Notes under the pieces: generated by a model
What the model saw: the letters and a program-made list of their open reading frames with translations, nothing else
Databases searched by the model: none
Told to the model about the DNA's origin: nothing
Made by a program: the position numbers and the translations under genes
In this document: positions 36,050 to 48,199 of the stretch, piece by piece
Position numbering within the stretch: the first letter of the stretch is position 1
Layout: the number at the start of each line of letters is the position of its first letter
From: Gnetum montanum
Taxonomy: Eukaryota > Streptophyta > Gnetopsida > Gnetales > Gnetaceae
NCBI GenBank assembly: GCA_015680685.1
Contig: MNCI01036208.1
Span: 109,060-173,059 of the forward strand
Direction: 5' to 3'
DNA length: 64,000 nucleotides

Positions 36050-37517
36050 GAGTTTTGCACTGTGTTGATAGGGATGCATTGATGCATCATGCTACACCGA
36101 CATAGACACAAGAAAAAATTTTCCACATAAAAAACTATGTAAAAATAAGATGTTTTTCAATGAAGTTGAAGTCTAGAAGAAGCCAGAAGAGCCTAGAATA
36201 CTGGAAAATGCTTGAAGAGGGCTTAGAATATGCATAAAAAGGAGATTTGACTAAGAGATCATTGATCAAAAAGTGCAAAACTAGATGTAATTAATGTGGA
36301 ATGTGTAAGATTTGAGAGCCAGATGGCTAAGGGATAAGGAATTTAGCCAACCCAACCAAGGAGTATGCAAGTGGATCCTTCCCATAGTAGGCTCATTCCT
36401 TTAATGCCCTTGCATGTCCTCAAATCAAGGAATCCATAGGCCCCAAGGATGATTAATGGTTATGGATCATTAAAGACCAAATCATCAAAGAAGTCATCAT
36501 AGAATTTCAACTATTTACCAATGAACCCATTGAAACAATCATGAAAAGAGGTAGTGAGTTGGTTAATAGAAAGAAGTGATGAATGAGAGAGAACATGGAA
36601 TGGAGTTTTTCATGTTTTTCACATGAAGTCCCTTGTGGAGCATGTGATTAATGAGTACTTAAGAACATCCTTTCTTAGCTTGAATCAAGGCCATCAACTT
36701 CTAGTGACTTCACATCAACAATTTAGATCATTCTAGCCTCCAAGAAACATGAAAATCCCCATTGACCACTCATCATTCCTAAAGGAGAAGAAACGAGAAA
36801 TAGGAAGTGAAGAGGACCTTAGTTAGAGGGGTACTTTTAGGCATGGGTACCATGTCTTTCTAGCCCCATAACTAGTTCTTATAGCATGTTATTATGTCTA
36901 AGTAGTGTGTTTTGAATTCCCACCATTATATTTTTTTTATCAGATGGAAATCACACCATGCAAAGACATTGTGTCCTATTATTGGTTGATAGTGGAATAG
37001 TGAGAAGTCCATGGGAACACCCATGTAACTTAGATGGTAGGCAGGTACAAAAGTGATAAATCCCTTGAAGTCACATTCTTGTCCATCCACTTAATTCATC
37101 CCAAGTTTGGAAAGTACAAAGGTCACCAATTCATTATAAGTCTTTATTAATAAGGGACCTCATATTCCAAAACAAGGAAGCACCATGGGGTTGAGTGGGA
37201 TGATGGATGACATGGGCTCACTACCTGTTAACATGAAAGGAATCAATGTCCCATTAGTAAACATCAAAATTTCAAAATGAAATCAAGCCATTTACAATCA
37301 AGTAATTAATACTATTTAAACCACCACTAATAGTAACTACAACTTGCACCAAGTCTTGATGGCAACAAAGAAAAATAAAGGATGTAAGAATAATTCAAAT
37401 AAAGAAAAATAAAATAAAATATGGAAAGAAATGTAAGATAATCAAGAAAATGAAAAATGTACGAAAAATGATGTAAAAAAAAAGTAGTTAAAAACTAAGG
37501 AGCCACTTTATTTGACA
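36050..37517 (-). other. Element C spacer between pol and the extra frame
   Basis: Non-coding. It matches the 3' regions of elements A, B and D in several blocks, for example the CATAGTAGGCTCATTCC block near 36385 and TTAGGCATGGGTACCATG near 36836. No domain is readable. Confidence 0.6.
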
Positions 37518-38800
37518 TCAGCATGGATGGCCATCTTTTTCACGACTAAGTTGGAAGGAGGAGATTTGAAAGTTTAAGCATGATTGTCCATCAGTTGAGG
37601 AATTATGGGCACTGGTTACTTGGTATTCATGGAAAGGCTTGATTTGTTGAGTGTTGACTAACAGTTTCTTATTTGGGTTGTCAGGATGGTAGACTAACAT
37701 GGCTCCAGATTGAAAAGTTTCATGAATGACATCAGGACCCTTCCATAATTTTTAAAACTTAGTTCATTGAGGTATGTGAATGGGATTCCAATACAACATC
37801 TTATTGCTTGGTTGAACTTTTTCTTTCCTAATCCTTATGTCATGTTTTTGTTTGTTGTATGCCTTGTGTACTTCTTTGGATGATAGGACCACTAATCAAT
37901 TCTCATCTAGCATGTTGAGGTTCACCAAATGTTCTTTTTGTGCTAGGCTTAGGTCCAAGATGAAGTCACATGTAGTTGATAGTGTCTACTTGGATAGGAA
38001 GTGTTGGAAGCTTCCCATACATGAGCTCATAGGGAGAGTATCCAATAGGGAGTTTCCAAGTTGAATGATAAGCCCAAAGGGCATTATTGAGTTTAGAGCT
38101 CCATTTTCTCCTATATTTACTAATGGTACATGTTAGTATTTTGGTTGTCTCCTTATTAGTGAATTTAGCTTGACTATTAGCTTGGGGGTGGTATGGAGTT
38201 GTTAATTTATGCTTAACCCCTAAGCGTTGCATGAGTTTACAAAAAGTGATATCCATAAACTATGTCCTATTATTGGAAATAAGTGCCCTTGGCACACCAA
38301 ACCTATTTACAACATATTATTGCACAAACCAAGCCATCGTAGAGGATGTACAATTGATGATAGTTATCACTTCTGCCCATTTTGTATAGTAGTTAATAGC
38401 TATAATTATGAAGGACTTCTCATTAGACATGAAATTTATGGGCCCCATAAAGTTGATTCCCTAGAGGTTAAAAGGCTCCAGTAGTTGGATCCACTATTGG
38501 GACCCTTCCATTCAAGCAGTTATCCCTTCATCTTATTGGCATCAATCATAGGAGTAGACAAAGTGATGGGTATCCCTAAATAGTATTGGCCAATAATATC
38601 TTGCCATGAGGATCTTAATGATTATTCACCTTCTAGCATAGTAATCCTGAAAAGGGCCCTCATGTGCATTTTTGAGGTCTTGTAATTGATCAACATTAAG
38701 AACACACCATCTTACCAAGCCATCTACGCAAACCATGTAAAGATTATCATTGATCTCCATGAAATTTTTGACCTAGTGAAGAAATTACTATTTCTTCTTA
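37518..38800 (-). pseudogene. Element C integrase remnant and pol tail
   Basis: The minus strand shows a worn zinc-binding N-terminus (YYWPILFRDTHHFVYSYD), GINFMGPINFMSNEKSFIII, the core NRTxFMDITFCKLMQRLGVK, then TPYHPQANSQAKFTNKE, LNNALWAYHSTWKLP and YSPYELMYGK. At 38164-38166 the catalytic glutamate of the D,D,E triad (normally GQAE) is Lys, a single G-to-A change from Glu. The tail 37700-37518 reads KLLVNTQQIKPFHEYQ and FQISSFQLSREKDGHPC, the block retained in A and B. Stops interrupt the frame. Confidence 0.8.
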
Positions 38801-38869
38801 TGGTCCCATCCCTATGACATCTCTTGAGTGAGAAGGTAGGATAGGATGTTCTTGAACTAGTTGATTTCC

Positions 38870-40423
38870 TTGGGGTTTGGTTTGTTCATAGCACTAGCAA
38901 AAAGAAATTCATTGGGAAACTAGTCTGAGAGTGGGCTATCCTCCTCCTTGCTATTCCATCATAATCAAGACAAATGGTTAGCTACCACATTCTTAGTTCC
39001 CTTTCTGTCTACCATTATAAGATTCAACTTTTGTAAGATCATCAGCCATCATATAACATAGGGGTTCACCATTGGTTTATTCATGAGAAACCTGATAGTG
39101 CTATGGTTTGTGTGCAAAAACATGTTATATCTAAGCACATAGTGCCTAAATTTATCTACATCATATACCAGTGTCATGAGTTCTTTTTCAGTGGTGGTGT
39201 AATTCAGTTGTGCACCCACAATGCTCTTACTTGTATAGTGGATATAATATGGATGTTTTTGATCATGCAGCTATGTAAGCATGACTCCCAATGCATAGTT
39301 GGACGCATATGTCATGATATGAAATGTTTAGGACTAATTTGGAGCTGGTAAGATTGGTGTTTCTACAAGTTTTTGCTTGAGGTGTTGGAATGCATGCTCA
39401 TATTCCTAAGTCCAAACAAACAATGCATCCTTCTTTGTGAGCTCTACCAATGATTTGGTAATTTTAAAAAAGTGTTCAATAAAGTGCCTATAATAACTAG
39501 GATGCTCATGGAATAACTACACATATTTAATAGTTTTAGGATTTTTTGTGATTCCTTGGATGACCCTTATCTTTTTGGGATCCACCTCAATCCCCTTGTT
39601 AGAAATATGTGCCCCAAGATAGTGCCTTATTAGACCATCAAATGGCTCTTTTTCTAGTTGAGCCTAAGGTTTATTTCCACACATCATTTTAGCAGTTGCC
39701 CTAAATGGTCCAAGGCTTGCTTAAAAGTAGCACCATAGGTGAAGAAGTCATCCTTGAATACCTCCATCCCAGTACTGATTTGCTGTTGAAAGATGCTAAG
39801 GACCAAGCTTTGAAATGTAGTAGGAGCATTATATAGGCCAAAGGGCATCCTTCTGTATGAAAAAGTCCCCTAGGGACTTGTGAACATTATTTTGGCCTAA
39901 TCCTTCAGTGCAATTTGGATTTGGTTATAGCCATTATAACCATCCAAAAATTCATAGTATCAATGGCCTACTATTTTGTCCAACACTTATTCAACAAATG
40001 ATAATAGAAAGTGATCCTTACAATTTGCCATGTTTAATAGCTTGAAATCAATAAAAACACTCCACTTGCCTTTTTTCTTTGGCACTAGAGCAAGTGGGCT
40101 AATCCACTCACTATTCACAATGGGGTAAATGAACCGTGCCTTGAGGAGTCGCTTAATTTTTTCATTGATGGTCTATTTAAGCTTGGGATTTAACCTCTTC
40201 TATTGCTAACTTTGTCATTTTATGGAGGAGTTTTCATAGATCTTAGGTTGGCATATCTTGAGATCGATTCTTGTGAGCTCATGATATGAACAAGCAAAGG
40301 TTGTTGGTCATTTGTTGACAACTTCCAATAGCTTCTTTTTCTATAAGGGAGCAAGACTAGCATTGATGATAACTAGCTTGTCATTGGTGAGAAAGGCATA
40401 TTCCATCCCAGCTAGTAGAGCTT
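38870..40423 (-). pseudogene. Element C reverse transcriptase and RNase H remnant
   Basis: The minus strand reads INEKIKRLLKARFIYPIVNS, SPLALVPKKKGKWSVFIDFK, FLDGYNGYNQIQIALKD, GTFSYRRMPFGLYNAPTTFQ and GMEVFKDDFFTYGATFKQ. The catalytic YxDD box is FKDD (39758-39747). It continues IEVDPKKIRVIQGITKNPK, the usual link to RNase H, then DKFRHYVLRYNMFLHTNHST. All are standard Ty3/gypsy blocks in order, and the FxDDFxxYG form with its surroundings is Athila-like. This is the only copy in the window of this family that keeps RT and RNase H. Several stops are present. Confidence 0.85.
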
Positions 40424-41140
40424 TTAGCTCAAGGGTTCATGCTTGAATGTTTCATGAACCTCCAAGTCTTCCCAATTGATTTCACTTTGCTCTTCAGAGA
40501 GTTGGTGATGGATCCACTCCAGTTGGTTGATGCTCTCTACATAAGAGTTCATGAGGCTCTCAATGGATTCCATGCAAATTATTGAGCCACTCTCTATTTT
40601 AGTTGTCAACCACTAGATGCTCACCTATTTTTTGGTTGCTATGTATAGCACCTTTAAATTTCTATGATGTCTGCATACTACTTGCATGCTTTAAGTGTTG
40701 TGCTTTGAATGGTTCACAATTTCTACATGTAGTGGAACCCTATGTCATTGTATGTGATGCATCAAACATGCTTCTTATCAATCTTGCAAAATTCATTCTC
40801 TTTGAAAATCTTCAATGAGAGGTCTCTTATCCCCAACCATGCATCAAAGGTACTTATCCATGCTCTTTTCATAATGATAGGGAAGTCCCCCTTATAGTTA
40901 TCCACATAGATCTCCAGGAAGTCAGTAGGATATGACCACCCATAGATAGTGGTCACAATTGCCTCCACAAATTCCAAGGAAATAGTGATGGATTGATCTA
41001 CCAATTCTAAACAAATTTTGTTCTTTTTAGTGGAGGTAGGTTATAGGATTTGTACATTTCTTGTGATATTAAGTTAACTCTAGGACTTGAGTCTAGAAGA
41101 TCTTTACAAGGTTCATTTTCAATGATTTACAAATATATAA
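40424..41140 (-). pseudogene. Element C protease remnant
   Basis: The minus strand reads the active-site region DLLDSSPRVNLISQEMYK (DSG is DSS), then DQSITISLEFVEAIVTTIYG and FPIIMKRAWISTFDA, and LGIRDLSLKIFKEN. 40609-40424 gives the linker ICMESIESLMNSYVESINQL, which also occurs in B (ICMEL...KESINAL) and D, and then runs on into reverse transcriptase. That continuity marks where A, B and D part from C. Confidence 0.8.
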
Positions 41141-41609
41141 GGAAACTCCCAGGATTAGATCTCTTCCTAGGAAGGCTAGCCTTTATCCAATTAGTAACTG
41201 TGTGGGTCAACATTATAGTGTGCACTTTGAAAGAATTTTGGTTTGAAGGGTTCTTGAGAGATATTTCAGAGAAGGTAGGAGAAACAAGGTTAGTAGTTGT
41301 AGGTGTCTATGAGGGCTTTGTTGGAATACTGATTCTAAATAATGGTTTTTTAAGGCCTAGTTTCAGAACCACTAGGTTGAGGAGCAGATTGTAAGTTCAT
41401 AGCCCTTGTGGAGTTTCCTTGTTATGGCTAGGCTAGTATTTCCCCCCTACATAGATGGAGAAAGTGGTAAAGGAGTTAAGGATGAAGGTGTAGGAGTGAA
41501 ATGATGAGGAGGGTAATATGGAAATGGGAACTTCCCCCTTGAATATGGTACTCTATAATATTCAGGAGGGTAGTAGTGGTGTTGGAAGGAAGCATGATTG
41601 GAAGAGTCA

Positions 41610-43785
41610 CATGCGGAGATAGGTTTCTGAATGTAGTAATTGTATGGATCTAGTTGGTGGTAAGGATATTGTTACCTTAGTGGTGGAATCTCCCATGATT
41701 GTGGGTATTTCCATTATTGATATTGCTAATGAGGTTGAGGTGGCACTACACTTGGATAGTAGGCTTGTTTGTGGAACTGTTGATAGTTGCATTGTAAATA
41801 AGGCAACCTCCTAGGTGCTTGATGTTTGGCCGATCTATTATTCAATGCATACACCCAAGATTCCTACAAGTATGATGTAATTTAGAAACATCCCTGAAGA
41901 TGTTCATATTGATAGATGTCACATCCATCTTCATCTATTTTGAAATTTTCAAGCTCATCTACTACAACAACTTTTCCCTTACCCTTATGATGGGCATGTT
42001 CAGCTTCCTTTTTCTTCCCCTTGTCACATTCACTACCTCCTTGGTTTTTATTCTCCTTAGCAATTCTCAGAGTAGTTTGAAATTTTTCATCTAAGGAGTC
42101 CCACATTTTATCAACCTTGGTCAATATTTTAAAGATAGATTTTTAGATCAGCAAGGTTTTTTGTTGCACCACTTCATCAAGTGATGCCTTTTCCTCACTA
42201 TCACAAAAATGGACCTCCCTCTTGTAAAGGGAGGGGTCCCTATTGTACTCTTCTACACTGTCTCTCTTTTTTAGCTCATCCTCTTCTTTTTCCACTTGCT
42301 CAATTAGCCTTTGGATTTGATGGATCCTTAGCTTTACTAACCTCCCTTGGGCATAGACCCCAAGAGTTCTCCTTGTTTTACTTCAAAGCCCATCTATGAT
42401 ATGGTGTAGCTAAGCCCTATGAGAATAGCCATGGCTTGGGCATCGGTGTAACAAAGAGTATTACTTATCCATGGCCGCATCCAAGGACTCATGTATGCCT
42501 TTCTTCTAGCCTTGGAATTTTCTTCTCATGTTGGACACTTGGGAGTATACCTAGTACTTATCATTAAACAATTCAAGCATTATAATCCACCTTTGAATTA
42601 ATTCTAGTTCCAAGAACTGATACTAACTTTTGGATTCTTTGATGAGTATCCTAGGAAATAGCTTCAATTTTTGTCACTCATTCTCGACATTTTATAAGGA
42701 ACAAACATTTTGGAAGGCCTACATATGATTTTGAAGATTTGAATTATATCTACCTTCAAACTTTGGAATATTATTCATGTTTAACCATTTGATTTAGCTA
42801 TCCTTCATGTGCCTTGTTGGGATCCTAAAAGCCTTTGCAATGTTTAACATGTTTTTTATTATAAGTAAGGGATCATCATAGTCATAGCAATCTTTGTGGC
42901 CCCTTTCATGGCCATGTTGCCTGTGATAAGTCCTGATAATGCTTCTTTCTCTATGATGGTCCTCCCCTGATTTTCCACAATCTTAGTCATTATAGTAGGA
43001 TTGACAATCATCCTAATCTTGTCATTCACCTCCATCATGGTCCTTGTTTCCTCTATAGCTTTGATTAGAGTTGGAGGAGGAAGATCATGAGAATGAAGAA
43101 GGTGAAGAGGAAGGGGATCCACCACCAACATGGTTTCTACTACTTCCTTTCCTTTAGTCCTTAGCATGGTCACCATGTTTATCCTTGTCATGATGCTTTT
43201 CCTTGTTCTTGCCTTAACTACCCCAATGTGAGGCCCCTTGATCATGGGATCCATTCTTTTTAGAACTAGGGTAGTCCATAGTGGACTATAGTAGTTGGCT
43301 AATTATCTCTTTATCAAAGAGAGGAGGAGAATTTGTGTATTAAGAGGTCCTCGAGAAGAAGTCCTTTCCTTATGTGGTTGCAAGAACAAGTGGGTACGGT
43401 TCCATTTGCCTTTTGATGCCTCATATCATTCTTCCATCAATTGATCTTTTCTCTTTTGTGCCTCTATGGAATGATAATTTTGATAGCCATGATCTTTCAC
43501 TTCATACTTGGAGTTAAGTCCTATAATGCCTAGCCAAATAAGATTGTTTAGAAGCATTGTAGGAATAAATTGGTTAGGAGGCAACACTATATTTCCTTTC
43601 ATGTTCCTCCACCATAGCTACTCATCTTGATGTAGGATGAAGGTGAAGTCTAGAGTGTACTCATCCAAATGAGTGTAGACCACCTTAAATTGTTGAGGCA
43701 CTAGCATCTTGTGGCCTTCTTGTCCTTGCTAATTGGAATTGCTCATAAAGGGTGGTGGAGATTTTTCCCTACGAGAAGAAGCCAT
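41610..43785 (-). pseudogene. Element C gag remnant
   Basis: It starts at ATG 43785 (MASSRREKSPPPFMSNSN) and reads NMKGNIVLPPNQF, a charged linker, the core LFNDKYxVYSQVSNMRRK and YAQGRLVKLRIHQIQRLIEQ, and a charged C-terminus (42124-41882) ending QYEHLQGCF. It matches the A and B gag remnants along its length. Stops and frameshifts occur throughout. Confidence 0.75.
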
Positions 43786-43915
43786 GTTAATTTGTAAGAA
43801 AAATAATCTGCATACGTTATTATTATTTTCTTAATGATTTTGATCTTTATGGTTCATTACGATGTTGTTGAATGATTTCACTAACTTCATAGGTAGGACA
43901 CATAGCTAACTAAAG

Positions 43916-43933
43916 TTCTCGACAACGGTGCTA
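43916..43933 (-). other. Worn primer-binding site of element C
   Basis: On the minus strand it reads TAGCACCGTTGTCGAGAA, the tRNA-Asp complement with five mismatches. All five are transitions, as expected from decay by cytosine deamination. Confidence 0.6.
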
Positions 43934-43934
43934 A

Positions 43935-44744
43935 TGATGAGCAATGATTATATCCTACATTCAATCACATGAATTCTAAGCATTCACTTAGTGATCTAGT
44001 CAAATTTCATAGACTTTGGTTCTCTAAATACACATTATCTAGATGGTGAATCTAAAGACAAGATCATTTTCTTCTTGGTTCCACCTATGTGGGTACAAAT
44101 GTATGGTCAAGTATAATCAAGGTACATGATTTGTATAATTTTATATTTTATCTATTTTAGCATAAGTGTAAAAGAAAGTAATTAAGTATTAATTAATCTA
44201 ATAGCTATCTAATGTGTTAAGTTATTCCTAACACAAGCATCCACTCCCACCTACTGTACACATCCTAAATGTGTTATAATGTTGCTGGGTTACCAAGTGC
44301 TAGCACTACTAGAATTACCAAGTGTTAACATTATGTTTAATGTGGTTGTACTTATGTGAAAAATTAATCTTATTTAATTAACTAAAGACATGGAAATAAA
44401 TTGCATGAAAAGTAAAGTGCATTAAAATAAACATTAGGCTATTTCCAAATGTTTCAAGGTATTTTAAGAAGTTCGTCCTTATTACCATCACATTGAAGTG
44501 TCCAGGTACATCAGTGCTCGAATAAGGATCTGTACACTTCTTGACTCCTACTGTGGGCACTTAAAAAGTATTCTAACCTTTTTGGAAACAAACTACAAGA
44601 ACTTTCCTAAGCTATTGGCTTAATGATGCCATAAATGTGGTAGGTGCATGCATATATATAGGTAGACCTAGATGCCACATTGACGCATTAGATCATGCAT
44701 TGATGTAGCCCACCGATGATGTTTCATTACTTTTTTATGCATGA
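43935..44744 (-). repeat. LTR shared by elements C and D
   Basis: It begins TGATGAGCAATGATTATATC next to the primer-binding site of C, and ends near GCATGA just before TACTCTTCCCCAATGG, the polypurine side of D. It is therefore the 5' LTR of C and the 3' LTR of D. It aligns with the D/E LTR over its length with many differences. A TATATATAGG box lies near 44656. Confidence 0.7.
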
Positions 44745-46620
44745 TACTCTTCCCCAATGGCTACATTGGTCACTATGTGATCAAGAGGATTTGAAAATCA
44801 CACAAATCAAATCCATAGTGAGGAAGTTATGAAGCTTGTAAGTTCAAGGGTTAGAGGCTCAAAAAAATAGCATAAACTCCCCTTGCTATGAAATGTGGAA
44901 ATGAAAAAATTTCTAACTCCTTGAATATATATATATATATATTTCTTGGTGAAACATTGTTTTTTTTAACATTATAGGACTTAATAGATCATAGCTACAA
45001 TGACACCACCAAAAAATTTTGATTTTTAAGTAATTTTTGGTAAAAAAAAATTAAGTCAAATGGATAACTTGGAAGATGTAGAAGTTTTCTAGAGTATCCT
45101 TAATTATAGATGATGCTCATATTGTTAAAATTTGGTTGTCAAAGGTCATAAATAAGGAATCTTTGGTAAAGAAGGCCAATTAGATGTATAAGAGAGGTAG
45201 TGAGAATTGCCAAAAGTATGATTAGATATGGAGATTTAGGAAAGTAAACATTGATGGTTAAAGTGCCTTGAAGGAACAAGATGATGTGGAATTAGTCATC
45301 AAGTATGAGATATAAGAGTTATACAAGTAGGTCCTTTCCAAAGCAGGCTTCAGCTCTTAGTACCCTTGTATAACCATACCTATAAGTGTCCTTAGGTACT
45401 CAAGGAGTTGAATGTAGAATATACTTATCATATAAAAAACACATGTTAGTGTTGCTAGGATGGAAAAAATAATACTATATTATAAAAAACCATTAAATTA
45501 TGATCATATATTAATTAGGTGGAATAGGATTAGGAAGGATTACAAAAATTGGGACGTAAAGTGTCTTACCATAGGCATTATGAATTCTTATGTGAAATGT
45601 ATGGTTAAATTGATCATTAAACTTTTTGTCTAAGATCTAAACCAAGTCCATACCACTTACCAGTGACATCATATTATATCATCCCAAAACTAGCAACAAT
45701 AAGACTACCATTGCTGCAAGAAAAATTATTACTTAGAAATGTAGCTCAAGGAAGTAGTTTATTAATAACATATGTTATTTTTGACATTTATTAGAAGCCA
45801 CCTACCTTCAGGCATGGGTAACATGTCTTTTTAATGGGATCCCTAGAAATTTTATTCTATGCATTTATTATATTTTTATTGGATAGACATAATGAGAGGA
45901 CTACCTTTAGGCATGGGTAACATGCCTTTCCAATGACATGGTAAGGTAGCACATATTGTACTTCTACTTTCATTTTTTTAATTAGAACTCAAGAAAATAA
46001 TATAATTTTAATAACAAGATAAAACTTATAGTAGTAGTCTTAGAGAATCCACAAATCCCCTTGATGTCACACCCTTTTCATTCCCACTTGGTTCTTTACC
46101 TTTCTATCTAGGCATCATGATCACTAATTTTAATTATGACCATGGTAGGAACCTCTTATTATTGGAAATGAGTTGATGGATAATATGGTCTCACTATATA
46201 TAAAATTAAACTTCTAATGATTTGATAATGTATAATAGTTTTCACATTATTAGGACTACATCTTACTTTATTTCTTTTCACCTTATTGAAAAATTAAAAA
46301 CAACATGTATAAGAAAAATGATGAAAAATTATTGAAAAATGATAAGAATGGAAAACTTAAGAAAGAATTTAAAAGATATCAAAGAATATAAAATGATTAA
46401 GAAANATAATTTAAAAGATATCAAAGAATATAAAATGATTAAGAAATGAGAAAAGTATAAAAGAATGGAAAATATTATTAAAGAATGTGAAAAATTGTTA
46501 AGAAATGTAAAAATTATAATAAAAAAATTGGAACCCAAAAAATTATAAAATAAAAATGTTGAAAAGTACTTATTAATTCCTAAGTAAAATAAGACATCTC
46601 CCCCATGATTAAACTCATGA
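44745..46620 (-). other. Element D 3' non-coding region with a (TA)n run
   Basis: 44800-44945 aligns with the internal promoter region of element E (GAGGAAGTTATGAAGC against ATAGGAAGTTATGGATC), with a TA microsatellite (about 44924-44942) in place of the TATA box. About 95 bases apart, near 45812 and 45905, the block AGGCATGGGTAACATG is duplicated. At 46366-46446 a 39-base unit is repeated directly, with the single N of this region at the junction (46405). No gene is visible. Confidence 0.6.
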
Positions 46621-46628
46621 GAGAGTGT

Positions 46629-47520
46629 TTAGAAAATGGACCCTGGATTCCTAGGATCATACAGAGGTTTCTTATTTATCATCCTTAGTGATTTAGATTT
46701 TTGTTTATTATCCCATGTGACATTGATGATCATCAAGTTTTGATATTTTGGAGATAGATATTCTATTAGGCTAAATGATCTTTTCATTTCAAAAGATCCA
46801 ACTATGTTCACTTTTTTATTCTTAATTTTAGGTTTTCGATCTCCATGTTTACTAGTTGTTGTTGGTGTATGATCATGGTTTAGGATATCCTTTTGTATGT
46901 TCTCAATTTGGTTCATTTTCTTAGGGTACGAGTTAATAAGTGAATTAGATGTTTCCATGCATATTTTAGGGGATTTTATGCTCTCATCTCTTAACTACTA
47001 GATGTATTTTGATTTAGTAGTCATTTCCTCTTCTTGTATACACACTTTTTTCTCACATTTGTTGCGGACTGGTGTAAGGATTGTGTTGACATTTTGAAGT
47101 TTCAGTCCACAGCTGCATCCTTCTTTATCATCAGTAATGCATGGAATTTGTTGTGTATGTATGACTCCTTTCTCATCTTCCTTGGAAATTTCCAAGGATA
47201 AGTCTCTCATTCCTAACTTAGCATCAATTTTGCTAAGCCATGCTTTCCCCATAATGATGAAAAATTCCTTGTCATCATTCTTCACATTGATCACAAGAAA
47301 ATTTGCTAGATAAGACCATCTATTGATGGTGGTCATAACATCTATTTGTCTCAAAGGAATGGTGATTGATTGATCTATAAGCTCTAGTCTTATGTTACAC
47401 GTCTTTAAGGATGATAGGTTCAATACCTTGTATGTTTTTTGAGATATCAAGTTAACTCTAGAGCTTGAGTCTAATAGAGCATTACATGGTGAATTTCTAG
47501 CAATCTATAAATAAATAAAA
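46629..47520 (-). pseudogene. Element D protease remnant and tail
   Basis: The minus strand reads the active site ALLDSSSRVNLISQKTYK, then LELIDQSITIPLRQIDV, FFIIMGKAWLSKIDAKLG and MRDLSLEISKED. After a stop the same frame reads ICMETSNSLINSYPKKMNQ and ends DPRNPGSIF, stop, TLSHEFNHGGD, which corresponds to the tail QTSPFQFSHGGD of B. No reverse transcriptase lies between. Confidence 0.75.
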
Positions 47521-48199
47521 GGATATTTAGGATCTATTTTTTTAGGAAGTGTTCTTGCTTTTATATAGTTTGATACTATATCAGTTAGCATGATAGTTAT
47601 AATCTTTTGATTTGATTATTATGGCAGCATGTTGCTTATAGGAGGATCTATCATTGGGGAAACTTGCTTGGGAGAAGTCCTTACTCTACTAGCCTTTTCT
47701 AGACTTTTCTTAAAGAAAGGACATTTCCTAGATTTTCCTTTAGTTTTTTTGGTAGATCCTCTCTTTGTATATTCACTACATTAGAAGCATTTTTTTGCTA
47801 TGGTTGTGATGGTAGTTCTCTTTACATGACTGGTGGAGGCATTGCAAGTAGAGAGTTAGGAGGTTGGATTGATGAACTAGTTGTTGGTTGATGTGCATAA
47901 GGATTTGGATCTATTCTTGAAGTAGTGGGCTAGTAATATTTTGGTAGATAGTAGTGAGAGGAAGTATGGACTGAAGCATTTTCTAAAGAGATTGGACATT
48001 AAACATAATATCCATAAGGATTTGGTTGCCTATATGGACATTGTTGCCTTGGAAATGACATTCCTCATGCTTATGGTTGTTGCCACTACTATTGGTAATC
48101 CTCTTGTATTTGAGGATAGGCTCTACTAAAATAGTATGATAGTTAGAAGGATTGTTTGAGATTGCCTTGTGGGTAAGATAATCTTTTTAACATTTTCTT

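Larger units (their letters stand above)
22196..44744 (-). mobile_element. Element C: large Athila-like retrotransposon with full pol and extra 3' reading frames
   Basis: Read on the minus strand: LTR 44744-43935, primer-binding site, gag, protease, RT, RNase H, integrase, a spacer with an internal TATA-like box, two copies of an extra reading frame, and a 3' LTR that is split by element B (30184-30077 and 23020-22196). Without element B and its duplicated 5 bases it is about 15.5 kb. Order of genes, tRNA-Asp primer and an extra 3' frame fit the Athila branch. Every frame has stops. The two LTRs are strongly diverged, so it is old. The 5' LTR is shared with element D, so no terminal duplication can be tested there. 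Confidence 0.78.
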
